A stretch of 64,000 nt of DNA from NCBI RefSeq assembly GCF_000350485.1, contig NZ_AORV01000035.1, forward strand, positions 62,001 through 126,000, read 5' to 3'. The position numbers and the translations under genes are program-made. The stretch is from Ruminiclostridium cellobioparum subsp. termitidis CT1112. Its GTDB lineage: Bacteria; Bacillota; Clostridia; Acetivibrionales; DSM-1351. Shown here in pieces: positions 8,701-16,871 of the stretch. How positions within the stretch are numbered: the first letter of the stretch is position 1; the number at the start of each line of letters is the position of its first letter. The notes beneath the pieces are model-generated. The model searched no databases and was not told where the DNA came from. It saw only the letters and a program-made list of their open reading frames with translations.

Positions 8701-10233
8701 GGGTCCCGCTTGTGTTTTTTCAAAACTAATATCATCGATATAGAAAGATGCGGTAGCATTATTCGAACTTTCTATATATATAGTCAGGTATTCGTCAGGT
8801 ACACTATTGTAGCGGTATTTTCCTTCGTATTTTACCCAACCGTCATTTGTCGAGATTGTTTTTGCCTGAAATGTAGAATAGCCAGGAGTACTGCTTCCAA
8901 CCTGTGTAGAAAGCTGAATCTGTGAACTCTCCGGTTCTATCAGCTTAACCCATGCTGTGACTTTATATTCACTACCCTTGTCAACATACTTTTCCACACG
9001 TAATGTTGGACCATTCCAGGTCTTTGTTCGTCCCTCCACCTTCAGGGAGTATTCTCCGGTATGGCTGGCTTCATTGGTCGGTGTTAGTATTTCTACTCCT
9101 CCCCTGCCGACGAAACCTCCCGTCGTCTGGTCCTCAAAAGTTATTGTTGTAAACGGCAAGGCAGGATCTCTTGGGGGTTCTTCCGTATCTCCACCTGAAA
9201 CAGTTTCGGTAATCAATATATCCCCTATGTAGAAAGGAACTGTTGCTCCTGCATCATTTGACTGGACCCGTACCGCGGAATCTTTAGTCGTATCGGCTGT
9301 AAACTTCTTTGTCAATGTGAACGCTTCCCCGGCAATCATATCAGCACCTGCAAGCCAGTCATAGCTATCTACGGTCTGAAGGTATGCCTGCGCTCCGGCA
9401 GGGACAGCCTCACCTGCGTCAACATAGCCTTTTACAGTGACGGTATAAGTTTTTCCATTCTGCATTCCGACATCAGCAAATTTAAAATCTGCTGCATCAT
9501 AATTATTTATTCTGTTACTCACGTATAATGCTGCTCCGTCATCATTTCCCTCAAACACCTTATTAGTAACCTGAGTTAAATTGGCGCCGCCTGACTGTAC
9601 TGCCTTTCCAGCACTGTTTAAAAAATCTTCATGATATATTTCTTTTTCTGTCGTCACCGGAGGTGTATTTTCAGCAGTAATCAATATATCCCCAATATAG
9701 AAAGGGACTGCTGCTCCTGCATCATTCGATTGAATTCTGATTCTATCATACGTGTTATTAACCGTATAATTGGAGGTTATGGTAAAAGCCGCACCTGTCG
9801 TTATTACAGCTTGACCCATGTAATTGTCATATGCTTCAGGTGACGGATTTACCGCTTGTGCTACTATAAGTCCTCCTGGAGATACTTCTACATTAGGATC
9901 AACATAACCGTTGATAGTAATATTATAAGTTTTGCCGTTTTCCAAGTGCAAATCAGCAAACTTGAAATCGGCCGCATCCCAACCATTTGCTCTGTTACTC
10001 ACGTATAATGCCGCTCCGTCATCATTTCCCTCAAACACCTTATCAGTAACCTGAGTCAGTTTAGCTCCCCCGGATTGTACCGCTTTGCCGACTCCACCTG
10101 CAAAGGTTTCATGGTAAACAGCTGTACTATCGGCATACACTATGCTGTTAACCGGCATAAGTGAAATAACCAGGCAAAGCACCAAAAAGACTGCCGCTGC
10201 CTTCCTCCAATTCCTGAAAATTGTACTACTCAA
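5743..10233 (-). CDS. Cell-surface multimodular GH10 endo-beta-1,4-xylanase (CBM-CBM-CBM22-GH10-CBM9-SLH3)
   Basis: Cleaves internal beta-1,4 bonds of xylan outside the cell (GH10 family, retaining mechanism). Order over 1496 residues: signal peptide 1-35; two near-duplicate CBM22-like/CBM4_9 modules at about 36-190 and 196-350; a typical CBM22 at about 358-510 (ITFEDQTTGGFVGRGGVE); GH10 at about 513-860 with acid/base E652 (WDVVNEAM) and nucleophile E777 (ITELDIT); CBM9 at about 878-1051; a Gly/Ser/Pro/Asn linker at 1053-1098; a beta-rich spacer; and three SLH motifs at about 1314-1496. The SLH motifs anchor it to secondary wall polymer. The start is TTG with SD GGAGG upstream. It is transcribed toward the same side as the xylo-oligosaccharide operon but separated by 591 bp, so it is probably a separate unit of the same regulon. 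Confidence 0.96.
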   Translation of the reverse strand: MSSTIFRNWRKAAAVFLVLCLVISLMPVNSIVYADSTAVYHETFAGGVGKAVQSGGAKLTQVTDKVFEGNDDGAALYVSNRANGWDAADFKFADLHLENGKTYNITINGYVDPNVEVSPGGLIVAQAVNPSPEAYDNYMGQAVITTGAAFTITSNYTVNNTYDRIRIQSNDAGAAVPFYIGDILITAENTPPVTTEKEIYHEDFLNSAGKAVQSGGANLTQVTNKVFEGNDDGAALYVSNRINNYDAADFKFADVGMQNGKTYTVTVKGYVDAGEAVPAGAQAYLQTVDSYDWLAGADMIAGEAFTLTKKFTADTTKDSAVRVQSNDAGATVPFYIGDILITETVSGGDTEEPPRDPALPFTTITFEDQTTGGFVGRGGVEILTPTNEASHTGEYSLKVEGRTKTWNGPTLRVEKYVDKGSEYKVTAWVKLIEPESSQIQLSTQVGSSTPGYSTFQAKTISTNDGWVKYEGKYRYNSVPDEYLTIYIESSNNATASFYIDDISFEKTQAGPIEIQKDLVPVKDAYKDEFLIGNAISGEDLSGVRLELLKMHNNSATAGNDMKPGSLQPTKGNYTFAAADTMVDKVLSEGIKMHGHVLVWHQQTGEWMNTATDGSGNKVPLPREEALQNMTTHIKTVVEHFGNKVISWDVVNEAMGDNPSNPSDWRSSLRNDSMWGKAIGPDYVELAFLAAREVLDAHPDWNIKLYYNDYNEDNQKKSQAIYNMVKEINEKYAETHPGKLLIDGIGMQGHYNIQTNPLNVELSLERFISLGVEVSITELDITAGENSQLSEKLAEAQGYLYAQLFKIFKAHAANIERVTIWGMDDGTSWRSSQNPLLFDRNLQAKLAYYGAIDPDKYMSEHQPTTPVGAKQSTANFGTPVIDGTIDQIWSNAPALAINEYQMAWQGATGTARTLWDDSNLYVLVQVSDEQLDKSSINAYEQDSVEVFVDENNGKTPFYQEDDGQYRVNFDNETSFNPASISEGFESAARVSGTNYTVEMKIPFKTLTPANGIRIGFDTQVNDAQNSARQSVAAWNDQSGSGYQDTSVFGVLTLTGKGDSGEPGEPGNPDNPSNPGNSGSSNTGSGGGSNSGSSDNSTPAAGTKAESNVTVKLTAAVNADGSANVKVTDKTVEDILKDLSKIKDGVKPTVLLAVNVPSNADAVTLELPADTLGKILEADGNASIKVSAGIGELLFDSRAMKTISETGTGTIEIKISKVAAADLSAIPSDAADRIADRPVFEFTVSRGGTKISDFNGSTVSVSIPYTLKQDEDPNAVLVYYIDSSNSLIPVRGYYHNGTIEFITAHFSKFAVGYNKISFSDVKSTDSYYDAVTYLGAREIATGTGFDPKHTVTRGEAIVMLMKAYDIKPLAEPEDNFSDAAGEFAGYYAKAREIGLTGGVGYNRIDADAPLTREMLYTLVYNLKKYLGELPATGTAVTEYKGFGDENKLSDWSVNAVKQLVEAGIIKDGTSTQLNPKFNCSRGKFAIVLHSLLSNNTIN
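9515..10045 (-). repeat. Direct repeat within the xylanase gene (duplicated carbohydrate-binding module)
   Basis: The stretch encoding GNDDGAALYVSNR occurs twice (near 9515-9565 and 9990-10040) with almost no base differences over about 50 bp. The flanking module sequence is less similar. This indicates a module duplication with recent gene conversion or strong constraint in that part. Confidence 0.75.
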
Positions 10234-10824
10234 CTTTAACCGCCTCCTCTAAAAATTTTTACTATATATTTAACAAGTATTTACCAGCTGCGACAGTTAT
10301 CCATGCACCGCATACAATGAGTTACAGAAAGTTGCCATAATATCTGTAATATCACCGTTCAGGCGGCTGTTCTCATGATATTCAATATAATATTTGTCAG
10401 ATTACCGTCAAAACTTAGTGGTATTCCGCAAATATGGTAAATACAAATTTAATAACCATATCTTAAAAAATACATTGATGAAACTGAGTTATCCAAGAGG
10501 TCAACTTTAGGTAAACTTTGTCATTATACTCCCGGTTATCCGGGAAGCTTAAACTCATATCCTGTGGATTTTAGCGTGATGATTATATTGAGAAATTTTT
10601 AAATCAATAGGTTGATCGTTAAAGCGTAGAATAGAAATAAATCATAAAATTTTTACATAGATTTCAAAACAGGTCCGGACTCTCGATTGAAATTCCGGGG
10701 TTTTGCTGCAGCCGACATAACCTTCAATATCTCGGCTGCAGCAATCTTGGGAGGTTATTATATTGCATTGTACCGGCTTTTGAAATGTCAAACAGCCACG
10801 CTGCGTCCGATACATAATTAAGCA
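10234..10824. other. 591-bp gene-free region between the xylan operon and the SLH xylanase gene
   Basis: It must hold the promoter of the xylanase gene, but I find no convincing -35/-10 pair. Two dyads are visible. One is a 6-bp stem, TCCCGG-TTAT-CCGGGA (10530-10545). The other is a perfect 13-bp stem, TTGCTGCAGCCGA (10703-10715) with TCGGCTGCAGCAA (10732-10744) around a 16-nt loop. Neither is followed by a T-run, so they are not classical terminators. No coding region is supported. Confidence 0.6.
10703..10744. other. Perfect 13-bp inverted repeat downstream of the GH8 gene
   Basis: The GC-rich stem with a 16-nt loop lies 81 bp beyond the stop codon of the last operon gene. It lacks a T-tract on either strand. 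It could be a 3'-end stabilising hairpin of the operon mRNA or an operator; the sequence does not decide. Confidence 0.5.
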
Positions 10825-11976
10825 TTACCAAATACGGTAGTTCCCGCTAAGTGCCAGCAGCGCAAAGAAATACAAAAGATTATCATAATATCTGCGTTTT
10901 CCGGTTCGAAGAGGCTGCTCCCAAAACTTTCTGACAAAATATTCCCGGAACTCACCGCGTGAAGCAAGTGACGCCTGTGCCAGAGTCGCCAGCAATCCCA
11001 CAGGGTGCAATACCCCTGCCGGTGTACCGTCAGTCTCGTGAACCAATTCACCGGAATTGGCAACCGGTGTTCCATCAATATAATAGACAATATCTTCTTT
11101 ACCCTTCGCCGTCTTTCCAAAAAACTCCTGGATATTTTCAGCTTGTTTACGGGACCACTCATCAGCAGAAAACCATTCGTAATCCAATGCAATATTGGCT
11201 GCAGTACGGTAGGCATCGCTGTAAAACAGATTGTGGTTTGCCCGGTTGTGGGGCGTACCGTCATACTCGGCATACTCAGCCGATAATCCGGTTACGGGGT
11301 GGCATGCTTTCTTCAGATATTCCCGGCTAAGCCTGGACGCCTCTCTAAAAAATCCGGAGTCCTCGGGATTTCCCCAAAGTGCGAATAATTCATAAAAATG
11401 CGGAAGATGATAGGAAGGATCTGTAAAATTACAATTTGGAATAAAACGAATAAGCTTTGTCTGAGGATCAAACATGGGGTCTTTAATTTTATGCACCATT
11501 TCATGCAATAAACTCCTGGCTTCCCCGGTATAATTAAATATACCTTCACCATCTCCCCACCGTCTTCCGGCAAATAAAAGTGCCATGGCAAAAAATTCTT
11601 CACCGTCAGGTGCCGGGCCTTCGAAATTAAGTTTGCCGTCCAATTGTGCCGACCATCCGAAATAACCTTTATATTCGCCATGGTCAAGATACATATAAGT
11701 TTTTGTCCACTTCCATATCCGGTCAAAAATATCCTTGCGGTCCATTTGAACAGCAATCATCATACCGTAGCTCTGTCCTTCAGTGCGGACATCCATGTTG
11801 CCGGTGTCTACCAGATAGCCCATTTCCTCACCGGTTTCATGATAGATACGCTGATCCCCGCTGCCGAAAAACAACGTATTAAAAGTGGAATAAATACGCT
11901 GTTGTACCTTGTCTTTAGAGTAACCATACTCAGTAAACAAGTTTGAATAATTGCCTGTCTGAAAAGAATTTGACAT
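10825..11976 (-). CDS. GH8 reducing-end xylose-releasing exo-oligoxylanase (Rex)
   Basis: Hydrolyses xylo-oligosaccharides of three or more units from the reducing end to release xylose, with inversion (GH8). The 383-residue length and sequence follow the Bacillus halodurans Rex enzyme closely: GYLVDTGNMDVRTEGQSYGMM contains the general acid (E66 here), HLPHFYELFALWG and FYSDAYRTAANI contain the general base Asp, and the LHPVGL loop carries the His linked to reducing-end specificity. There is no signal peptide, so it is cytosolic. It is the last gene of the binding protein-permease-permease-GH10-GH8 operon, 25 bp after the GH10 gene. The ATG has AAAGGAAAA upstream. The context, imported oligosaccharides and an intracellular xylanase, agrees with this assignment. 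Confidence 0.95.
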   Translation of the reverse strand: MSNSFQTGNYSNLFTEYGYSKDKVQQRIYSTFNTLFFGSGDQRIYHETGEEMGYLVDTGNMDVRTEGQSYGMMIAVQMDRKDIFDRIWKWTKTYMYLDHGEYKGYFGWSAQLDGKLNFEGPAPDGEEFFAMALLFAGRRWGDGEGIFNYTGEARSLLHEMVHKIKDPMFDPQTKLIRFIPNCNFTDPSYHLPHFYELFALWGNPEDSGFFREASRLSREYLKKACHPVTGLSAEYAEYDGTPHNRANHNLFYSDAYRTAANIALDYEWFSADEWSRKQAENIQEFFGKTAKGKEDIVYYIDGTPVANSGELVHETDGTPAGVLHPVGLLATLAQASLASRGEFREYFVRKFWEQPLRTGKRRYYDNLLYFFALLALSGNYRIW

Positions 11977-12001
11977 ATAGTATTTTCCTTTCCTTAACGA
12001 A

Positions 12002-12985
12002 TTAAAAAACTACTATGCTATCGAAAGCCTTCTTTGGCTTGTGCTCATCGTCAAACAGTAACGGCCAGTTTCTGCGTCCTTTGACCGGAAAATCCGATAA
12101 CCAGGTGTCATCATCGGCAATACCCCAAAGAGTAACACCGGCGAACAAGTCCCTGTATTCCCTCAGGAGTTTAAAAATCTCTTCATATCTTTCTGCCTGC
12201 AATTCCAAGAGCTTGTCGGGGACTTTTTCATATGCTGTCCTGTCGTCGAAACGGAACATTGAAATGTCCAACTCAGTTATTTGCAGGCTTACACCCAATG
12301 ATGCATAGAGTTCAACGGCTCTTCGGATTTTATCCGGTTCGGGCGCATATATGTTCCAGTGTCCCTGCATTCCGATCCCGTCTACAGGTATTCCGTGGTC
12401 TATTAGAGACTTAACCAGATCATAAATTTTCCTGGACTTAACAGGATCACATTCATTATAGTCGTTATAATACAATTTTGCTGCCGGATCGGCCTCACGT
12501 GCATACCTGAAGGCATATTCGACATAGTCTTCCCCAATAGCGGCAAGCCAGGGCGCCTGGCGGAGGACAGGCGCCTCCGCATTGTCGGCCACTGCCTCGT
12601 TAACCACATCCCACGCATAAGTACGGCCCCTGTAATGCCCCATTACTGTGTAAATGTGCTCCTTCATACGTTTCAGTGCCAGGCTGCGCGATACCGGCCC
12701 ACCACCGTCTTTGAAAAACCAATCAGGCGTCTGGTTATGCCATATCAGTGTGTGGCCGCGAAGCAACAAATTATTTTCCTCAGCAAAATCAGCTATAATA
12801 TCGCCTTGTTCAAAGTCGTATAAATGCTCTGCCGGATGAACAAATTGCGGCTTCATCTGATTTTCCGGTGTTATGCCTGAAAAATGATTAACTATAAGCT
12901 CCTTATGAGTATTAATCGAAAAGGAATTCACTGCAGCTCCTATTGGAAAGTATTCCTTATAGGTTTTACAAAGACTTCCGACCAT
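12002..12985 (-). CDS. Intracellular GH10 endo-1,4-beta-xylanase
   Basis: A 327-residue, single-domain GH10 enzyme without signal peptide or binding modules, which is the pattern of intracellular xylanases such as Geobacillus IXT6. Acid/base Glu is in WDVVNEAVADN and the nucleophile in LQITELDISMF. The substrate-binding motif RGHTLIWHNQTPDWF is intact. It shortens imported xylo-oligosaccharides in the cytosol, supplying the downstream GH8 Rex. The start codon overlaps the stop of the upstream permease (TAATG, sharing one A), so translation is coupled. A G-rich SD (GGGGGGAG) lies about 6-13 nt upstream, inside the permease gene. Confidence 0.96.
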   Translation of the reverse strand: MVGSLCKTYKEYFPIGAAVNSFSINTHKELIVNHFSGITPENQMKPQFVHPAEHLYDFEQGDIIADFAEENNLLLRGHTLIWHNQTPDWFFKDGGGPVSRSLALKRMKEHIYTVMGHYRGRTYAWDVVNEAVADNAEAPVLRQAPWLAAIGEDYVEYAFRYAREADPAAKLYYNDYNECDPVKSRKIYDLVKSLIDHGIPVDGIGMQGHWNIYAPEPDKIRRAVELYASLGVSLQITELDISMFRFDDRTAYEKVPDKLLELQAERYEEIFKLLREYRDLFAGVTLWGIADDDTWLSDFPVKGRRNWPLLFDDEHKPKKAFDSIVVF

Positions 12986-13896
12986 TATCCCTTAACTCCC
13001 CCCAATGCAAGACCGTTAACAAAGTACCTTTGCAGGAACGGGTATACCAGAAGTATCGGCACGGCAACAACAATAGTAATTGCCGCCCTGATGGACTGAG
13101 GCGTCGTTACATTACCCGCTCCGGACTGTGCCGCCGCAGCGCCGACCCCTGCCGAAGTGTTGCCCGCATTCATAGCGCTTGCGAGAAGCTTTTGAAGTTC
13201 ATATTGCAGAGTGGATAGACTCTGCTTTGCCGAATTGTACAGGAAGGTGTCAAACCACGAATTCCAGGAACCAACTGCCACAAAAAGTGCTATTGTGGCC
13301 AGGGTCGGAACACATAACGGCAGAATGATCTGGAGGAAAATCCTGAATTCCCGTGCACCGTCTATTTTAGCCGACTCGATAAAGCTCTCGGGTATTGATC
13401 TGATATAGGTTCGGATTACTATAAGATTAAACGCACTTATAATATTCGGCAGCCAATATACGGTAAAGGTATTGATCATATGCAAATCTCTTATAAGCAT
13501 ATAATTAGGTATCAAACCCGCATTAAAGTACATTGTCATAACAAAAAGCACAGTTATTGACTTCCTGAAAATAAACTCCCTGCGGCTTAGCGCATAAGCC
13601 AGCATAGAGGTAAAAAACAGGTTGGTGATGACTATGACTATGGTTTTTAAAACACTTATCATAAACGCTCCATAAATTGTATCCATGTGGAAAACAACAC
13701 GGTAATTCTGGAGAGAGAATATTCTCGGCCATAGATATATGCCTCCGCGTACGGTATCCATACCTTCATTGAAGGATATGGCAAGCGTGTTAAGCATGGG
13801 ATATATCATTGCAACGGAAAGAAGTATCAGAAAAGTGGAATTCAATGTTGTAAATATAACGTTTTCAGCGCTAAGATTTTTTTTGCCTATTTTCAT
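12985..13896 (-). CDS. Carbohydrate ABC transporter permease, MalG/YtcP type (CUT1)
   Basis: Inner-membrane permease of 303 residues with six predicted membrane segments. The EAA loop that docks the ATPase is visible as SFIESAKIDGAREFRIFLQI followed by ILPLCVP. It belongs to the YtcP/LplC subgroup that pairs with LplB-type permeases and large binding lipoproteins. It should carry xylo-oligosaccharides together with the preceding permease. No ATPase gene is in the operon; CUT1 systems of this type commonly borrow an MsmX-like ATPase encoded elsewhere (family knowledge). It starts 13 bp after the upstream permease stop and overlaps the next gene by one base. Confidence 0.93.
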   Translation of the reverse strand: MKIGKKNLSAENVIFTTLNSTFLILLSVAMIYPMLNTLAISFNEGMDTVRGGIYLWPRIFSLQNYRVVFHMDTIYGAFMISVLKTIVIVITNLFFTSMLAYALSRREFIFRKSITVLFVMTMYFNAGLIPNYMLIRDLHMINTFTVYWLPNIISAFNLIVIRTYIRSIPESFIESAKIDGAREFRIFLQIILPLCVPTLATIALFVAVGSWNSWFDTFLYNSAKQSLSTLQYELQKLLASAMNAGNTSAGVGAAAAQSGAGNVTTPQSIRAAITIVVAVPILLVYPFLQRYFVNGLALGGVKG

Positions 13897-13909
13897 TCAG
13901 CTTCCCCCC

Positions 13910-14872
13910 TTATATCAGCTTTTCTTCGCCAAGACGTCCGGCTATAAAATTCGCACCGGCAATCAGAATTATACTTACTCCGGTTTTAAAAATACCCGCT
14001 ACGGTGGCTAACGAATAATTGCCCATCTTAATGCCATAATTAAGAACAAAAATATCAATTGTCTCGGCTTTTTCAATAACCAGGCCATTTCCAAGGAAGT
14101 ATTGAATCTCAAAACCGGCTTCCAGAATCCAGCCTATGCTCATAATAAGCAGAATAACAATAGTTGGCTTTATTGACGGAAGAGTTACGTTCCACATTTT
14201 GTGGTAGCGGTTTGCTCCATCGATTTCAGCAGCCTCATACAGTGCAGGGTCTATTGCGGTCATGGCGGCCAGGTAGATTATGGTATTCCATCCCAGTTCC
14301 TTCCACAGATGTGAACCTGCCACCACACCCCAGAAATAATCCGGATTGGATAAAAACTGTACAGGTTCGTTAATAATGTGAAGTTTCATCAGCACTATGT
14401 TGACAATACCACCGCTTGAGGGAAGTGCAAGGGCACTGGAAACCAGTCCGGCAACTATGATCCACGATAAAAAGTGCGGCATATATGTGATATTCTGTAT
14501 TATACTTTTAAATCCAATATTTTTAACTTCATTCAACAATAGTGATAAAACTATTGCACCTAAATAACCAACTACAAGTGTAAGAATACTTTGCGCCAGC
14601 GTGTTACGTATATCTCGTATAAAGCGTTCTCCATTTATGCCGGTAAATAATTTGACAAAATTATCGAAACCAACCCATTGCTGATCAAATGTATTCCTGA
14701 TGGCAGGTTTGAAATTTTGAAAGGCCATTGTCCAGCCGGTTATCGGCACATACGAAAACAGTATTTTATATAGCAGGAGGGGCACACTCATAATAATCAG
14801 TTCACGCTGTGAGATTATGGTACCCCAGATATTCCTGCGATTTTTCGGAAGAGCCAGCGTTTTTGCCCGCAT
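13910..14872 (-). CDS. Carbohydrate ABC transporter permease, LplB type (CUT1)
   Basis: A 320-residue permease with six membrane segments and a positively charged N-terminus (MRAKTLALPKNRRNIWG). The EAA motif reads ALYEAAEIDGANRYHKMWNV followed by TLPSIKP. It is the partner of the YtcP-type permease 13 bp downstream and of the upstream binding lipoprotein. SD AGGAGGTAGAAAAG precedes the ATG. A hairpin with a T-run lies in the 95-bp gap before it, so expression is probably lower than that of the binding protein. Confidence 0.93.
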   Translation of the reverse strand: MRAKTLALPKNRRNIWGTIISQRELIIMSVPLLLYKILFSYVPITGWTMAFQNFKPAIRNTFDQQWVGFDNFVKLFTGINGERFIRDIRNTLAQSILTLVVGYLGAIVLSLLLNEVKNIGFKSIIQNITYMPHFLSWIIVAGLVSSALALPSSGGIVNIVLMKLHIINEPVQFLSNPDYFWGVVAGSHLWKELGWNTIIYLAAMTAIDPALYEAAEIDGANRYHKMWNVTLPSIKPTIVILLIMSIGWILEAGFEIQYFLGNGLVIEKAETIDIFVLNYGIKMGNYSLATVAGIFKTGVSIILIAGANFIAGRLGEEKLI

Positions 14873-14894
14873 CTTTTCTACCTCCTGTTTATCT

Positions 14895-14922
14895 AAAAAA
14901 AGGGGACTTGCATCCCCTTTTT
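14895..14922 (-). terminator. Intercistronic hairpin with T-run (partial terminator) between binding-protein and permease genes
   Basis: On the minus strand AAAAAGGGGA (14922-14913) pairs perfectly with TCCCCTTTTT (14906-14897) around TGCAAG and is followed by further Ts. Placed after the binding-protein gene inside an operon, it fits the common arrangement that lets the binding protein be made in excess over the permeases. Confidence 0.8.
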
Positions 14923-14967
14923 CCAGATTATTATTGTTAAAACGTCAAGACTCTAAAATCACATCAA

Positions 14968-16701
14968 TTATTTTGTAGCCCAGTTTTTGATTCTGTCCTG
15001 GATTCCTGCATTTATGGCATCTTCATATGATTTTACATTGATTTTGCCGATTGCAGTTGTGTATTCGGACCAAATACTTTCAAACTTATCCGGACTGGCC
15101 ATGATAGCCTTTGGCAGGAACTGCAGTGCAGTATCCTTCAACTGTTTGTCTGCCATCTGAGCGTCGCTTCCATCAGGAAGGGCTATATTCCAGGCAGGAT
15201 AGTAAACAGGATTTTCCGGCGGCTGGTTGTTGAAGTCTCTCCATGTCTTCTTGTTATACTTGGTCAGGAAATCCTGATCATACTGTTTCAAGGTAGCAAA
15301 GAATTCTTCCGGCTGATCCTCAGGACTATAAGCATTTCCATCAGAATAAGTACCGTTATGTTTTGGCATTATGTCTGTAAGAGCCATTAATCTGTTGGAT
15401 GATCTCCAGATAAGGTCTGTTGAATTTGCACGCTGCTGTTCGTTTCTGGTGAATTTGCCGTCGGCACCCTTCTGATAATCTTCACCTTCAACGCCCCAAG
15501 CCAGGATCTTCTGCCAGTCTTCATTCATCATGGTGTTTATAAATGCAATTGCAACTTCAGGCTTCTTACAGGATACCGACACACCAACACCCTGGTTGAT
15601 GTTCATAACATCCCTGTCTGCATAGTAAGGAGCTTTTCCGTCAAATGTGGGCATGGTTGCTACATAGGTACGTTCAACCTTGTTTGCTGCAACAAGAGCA
15701 TCATGAGCATTACCGTAACTCCAACGCTGGTCATACATACCGAGTACGCGACCGGTTGCAAGCTTTGCGAGGTACTGGTCAAGTGTCTGTGTGAAGCTTT
15801 CCTTATCAACCATTCCTTTGGCATTCATTTCATTCAGGTACTTATAGTATCTCTTGGCAACATCCTTATCGGCAAATACTGCCGCAACGTTGTTCTCATC
15901 AACTATAACACCGCCATTGTTAGGTGCGCCTGCAAGATATTCCGGCGGATTTGTCAATCCCCATTCTCTTCCCTGGGCACAAAGAATTTCAAAAGCAATG
16001 GTGTCCTGTCCGTCTATCTTTGGATATTTATTCTTGTAATCTTCCAGCATCTTAAAATATTTCTCAATAGTCATATTTGAGAGATCGGGGTATCCCTGAT
16101 CTGCAAGTACGGCTTTCTGGATCCAGAAGCCGGATGCACTGTAGTTTACTCCACCTACTATATCTCCATAAAAACGGTTATAGTTCGGAATCTGATATAT
16201 GTGTTTACCCTGGCCGCCGTCATAAGCTATTTTATTCCAGTAAGGCTTAACATGCTCATACAATGCGCCTGCGGCTTCAGGCTTCAAGTAGTCGTCCAAT
16301 GGTATATACGCACCACCGGTAACCAAACGTGCATTTTGGTCGGTTGAACCGATAATGTCGGGATATTCTCCGCCTGCAAGCATAACACCTATCTTCTGAT
16401 CCTGGTTATCCGGAGTAATTATCTCATAGTTAAGGGTTACGCCAAGCTTATCCTTTAACATCTTTGTGAGCTTGTTGTCGGCTGACGGTGCCTGCTGGCT
16501 GGTGGTAATCCAGATGCTCAGTTCTACAGGATTATCCGGTGAGAGCACCGGTAAAGAACTGCCCGATGATGCCGTAGTAGATGGCGCACTGCCTGTAGAC
16601 GCCGCTGATTGAGTACTAGTTGCCGAGTCACTGCCGTTACCGCATGCGGACATTGCAACTGCAATAGCCGCTGCTAAAACTAGTGATGCAAACCGTTTCA
16701 T
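14968..16701 (-). CDS. Extracellular sugar-binding lipoprotein of ABC transporter (LplA-like)
   Basis: A 577-residue solute-binding protein. The lipoprotein signal MKRFASLVLAAAIAVAMSAC gives lipidation at Cys20, followed by a Ser/Thr/Ala-rich linker and the large family-1 binding domain typical of LplA/YtcQ proteins, which are longer than MalE-type proteins. It captures oligosaccharides, here most likely xylo-oligosaccharides given the intracellular GH10 and GH8 enzymes in the operon. It is the first gene of the operon, with SD AAGGAGGA upstream and a predicted sigma-A promoter at 16781-16809. The divergent neighbour is a YesN-like regulator. Confidence 0.93.
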   Translation of the reverse strand: MKRFASLVLAAAIAVAMSACGNGSDSATSTQSAASTGSAPSTTASSGSSLPVLSPDNPVELSIWITTSQQAPSADNKLTKMLKDKLGVTLNYEIITPDNQDQKIGVMLAGGEYPDIIGSTDQNARLVTGGAYIPLDDYLKPEAAGALYEHVKPYWNKIAYDGGQGKHIYQIPNYNRFYGDIVGGVNYSASGFWIQKAVLADQGYPDLSNMTIEKYFKMLEDYKNKYPKIDGQDTIAFEILCAQGREWGLTNPPEYLAGAPNNGGVIVDENNVAAVFADKDVAKRYYKYLNEMNAKGMVDKESFTQTLDQYLAKLATGRVLGMYDQRWSYGNAHDALVAANKVERTYVATMPTFDGKAPYYADRDVMNINQGVGVSVSCKKPEVAIAFINTMMNEDWQKILAWGVEGEDYQKGADGKFTRNEQQRANSTDLIWRSSNRLMALTDIMPKHNGTYSDGNAYSPEDQPEEFFATLKQYDQDFLTKYNKKTWRDFNNQPPENPVYYPAWNIALPDGSDAQMADKQLKDTALQFLPKAIMASPDKFESIWSEYTTAIGKINVKSYEDAINAGIQDRIKNWATK

Positions 16702-16748
16702 AAAACATCCTCCTTAAATTTTTAATACGGGCACTAATAGCAGTCTAT

Positions 16749-16777
16749 TTGACTGTCACACCCGCTTCTTGTATAAT
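16749..16777 (+). promoter_or_regulatory. Predicted sigma-A promoter of the yesN-like regulator gene
   Basis: TTGACT (16749-16754), a 17-bp spacer, and TATAAT (16772-16777). Transcription would begin near 16784, about 75-90 nt before the regulator's start. It overlaps the oppositely directed operon promoter. Confidence 0.7.
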
Positions 16778-16780
16778 TGC

Positions 16781-16809
16781 ATTATATTTAGAATTTAGTT
16801 TAAAGTAAA
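16781..16809 (-). promoter_or_regulatory. Predicted sigma-A promoter of the xylo-oligosaccharide operon
   Basis: On the minus strand TTTACT (16809-16804), a 17-bp spacer, and TATAAT (16786-16781). The predicted start near 16774 leaves a leader of about 73 nt before the binding-protein gene. Its polymerase footprint overlaps that of the plus-strand promoter at 16749-16777. Confidence 0.65.
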
Positions 16810-16871
16810 TTATCAAATTAAGGATAAGTATAGGACATTTTTACAAGGGGCTGGTCAAAATATTCAAAGTA

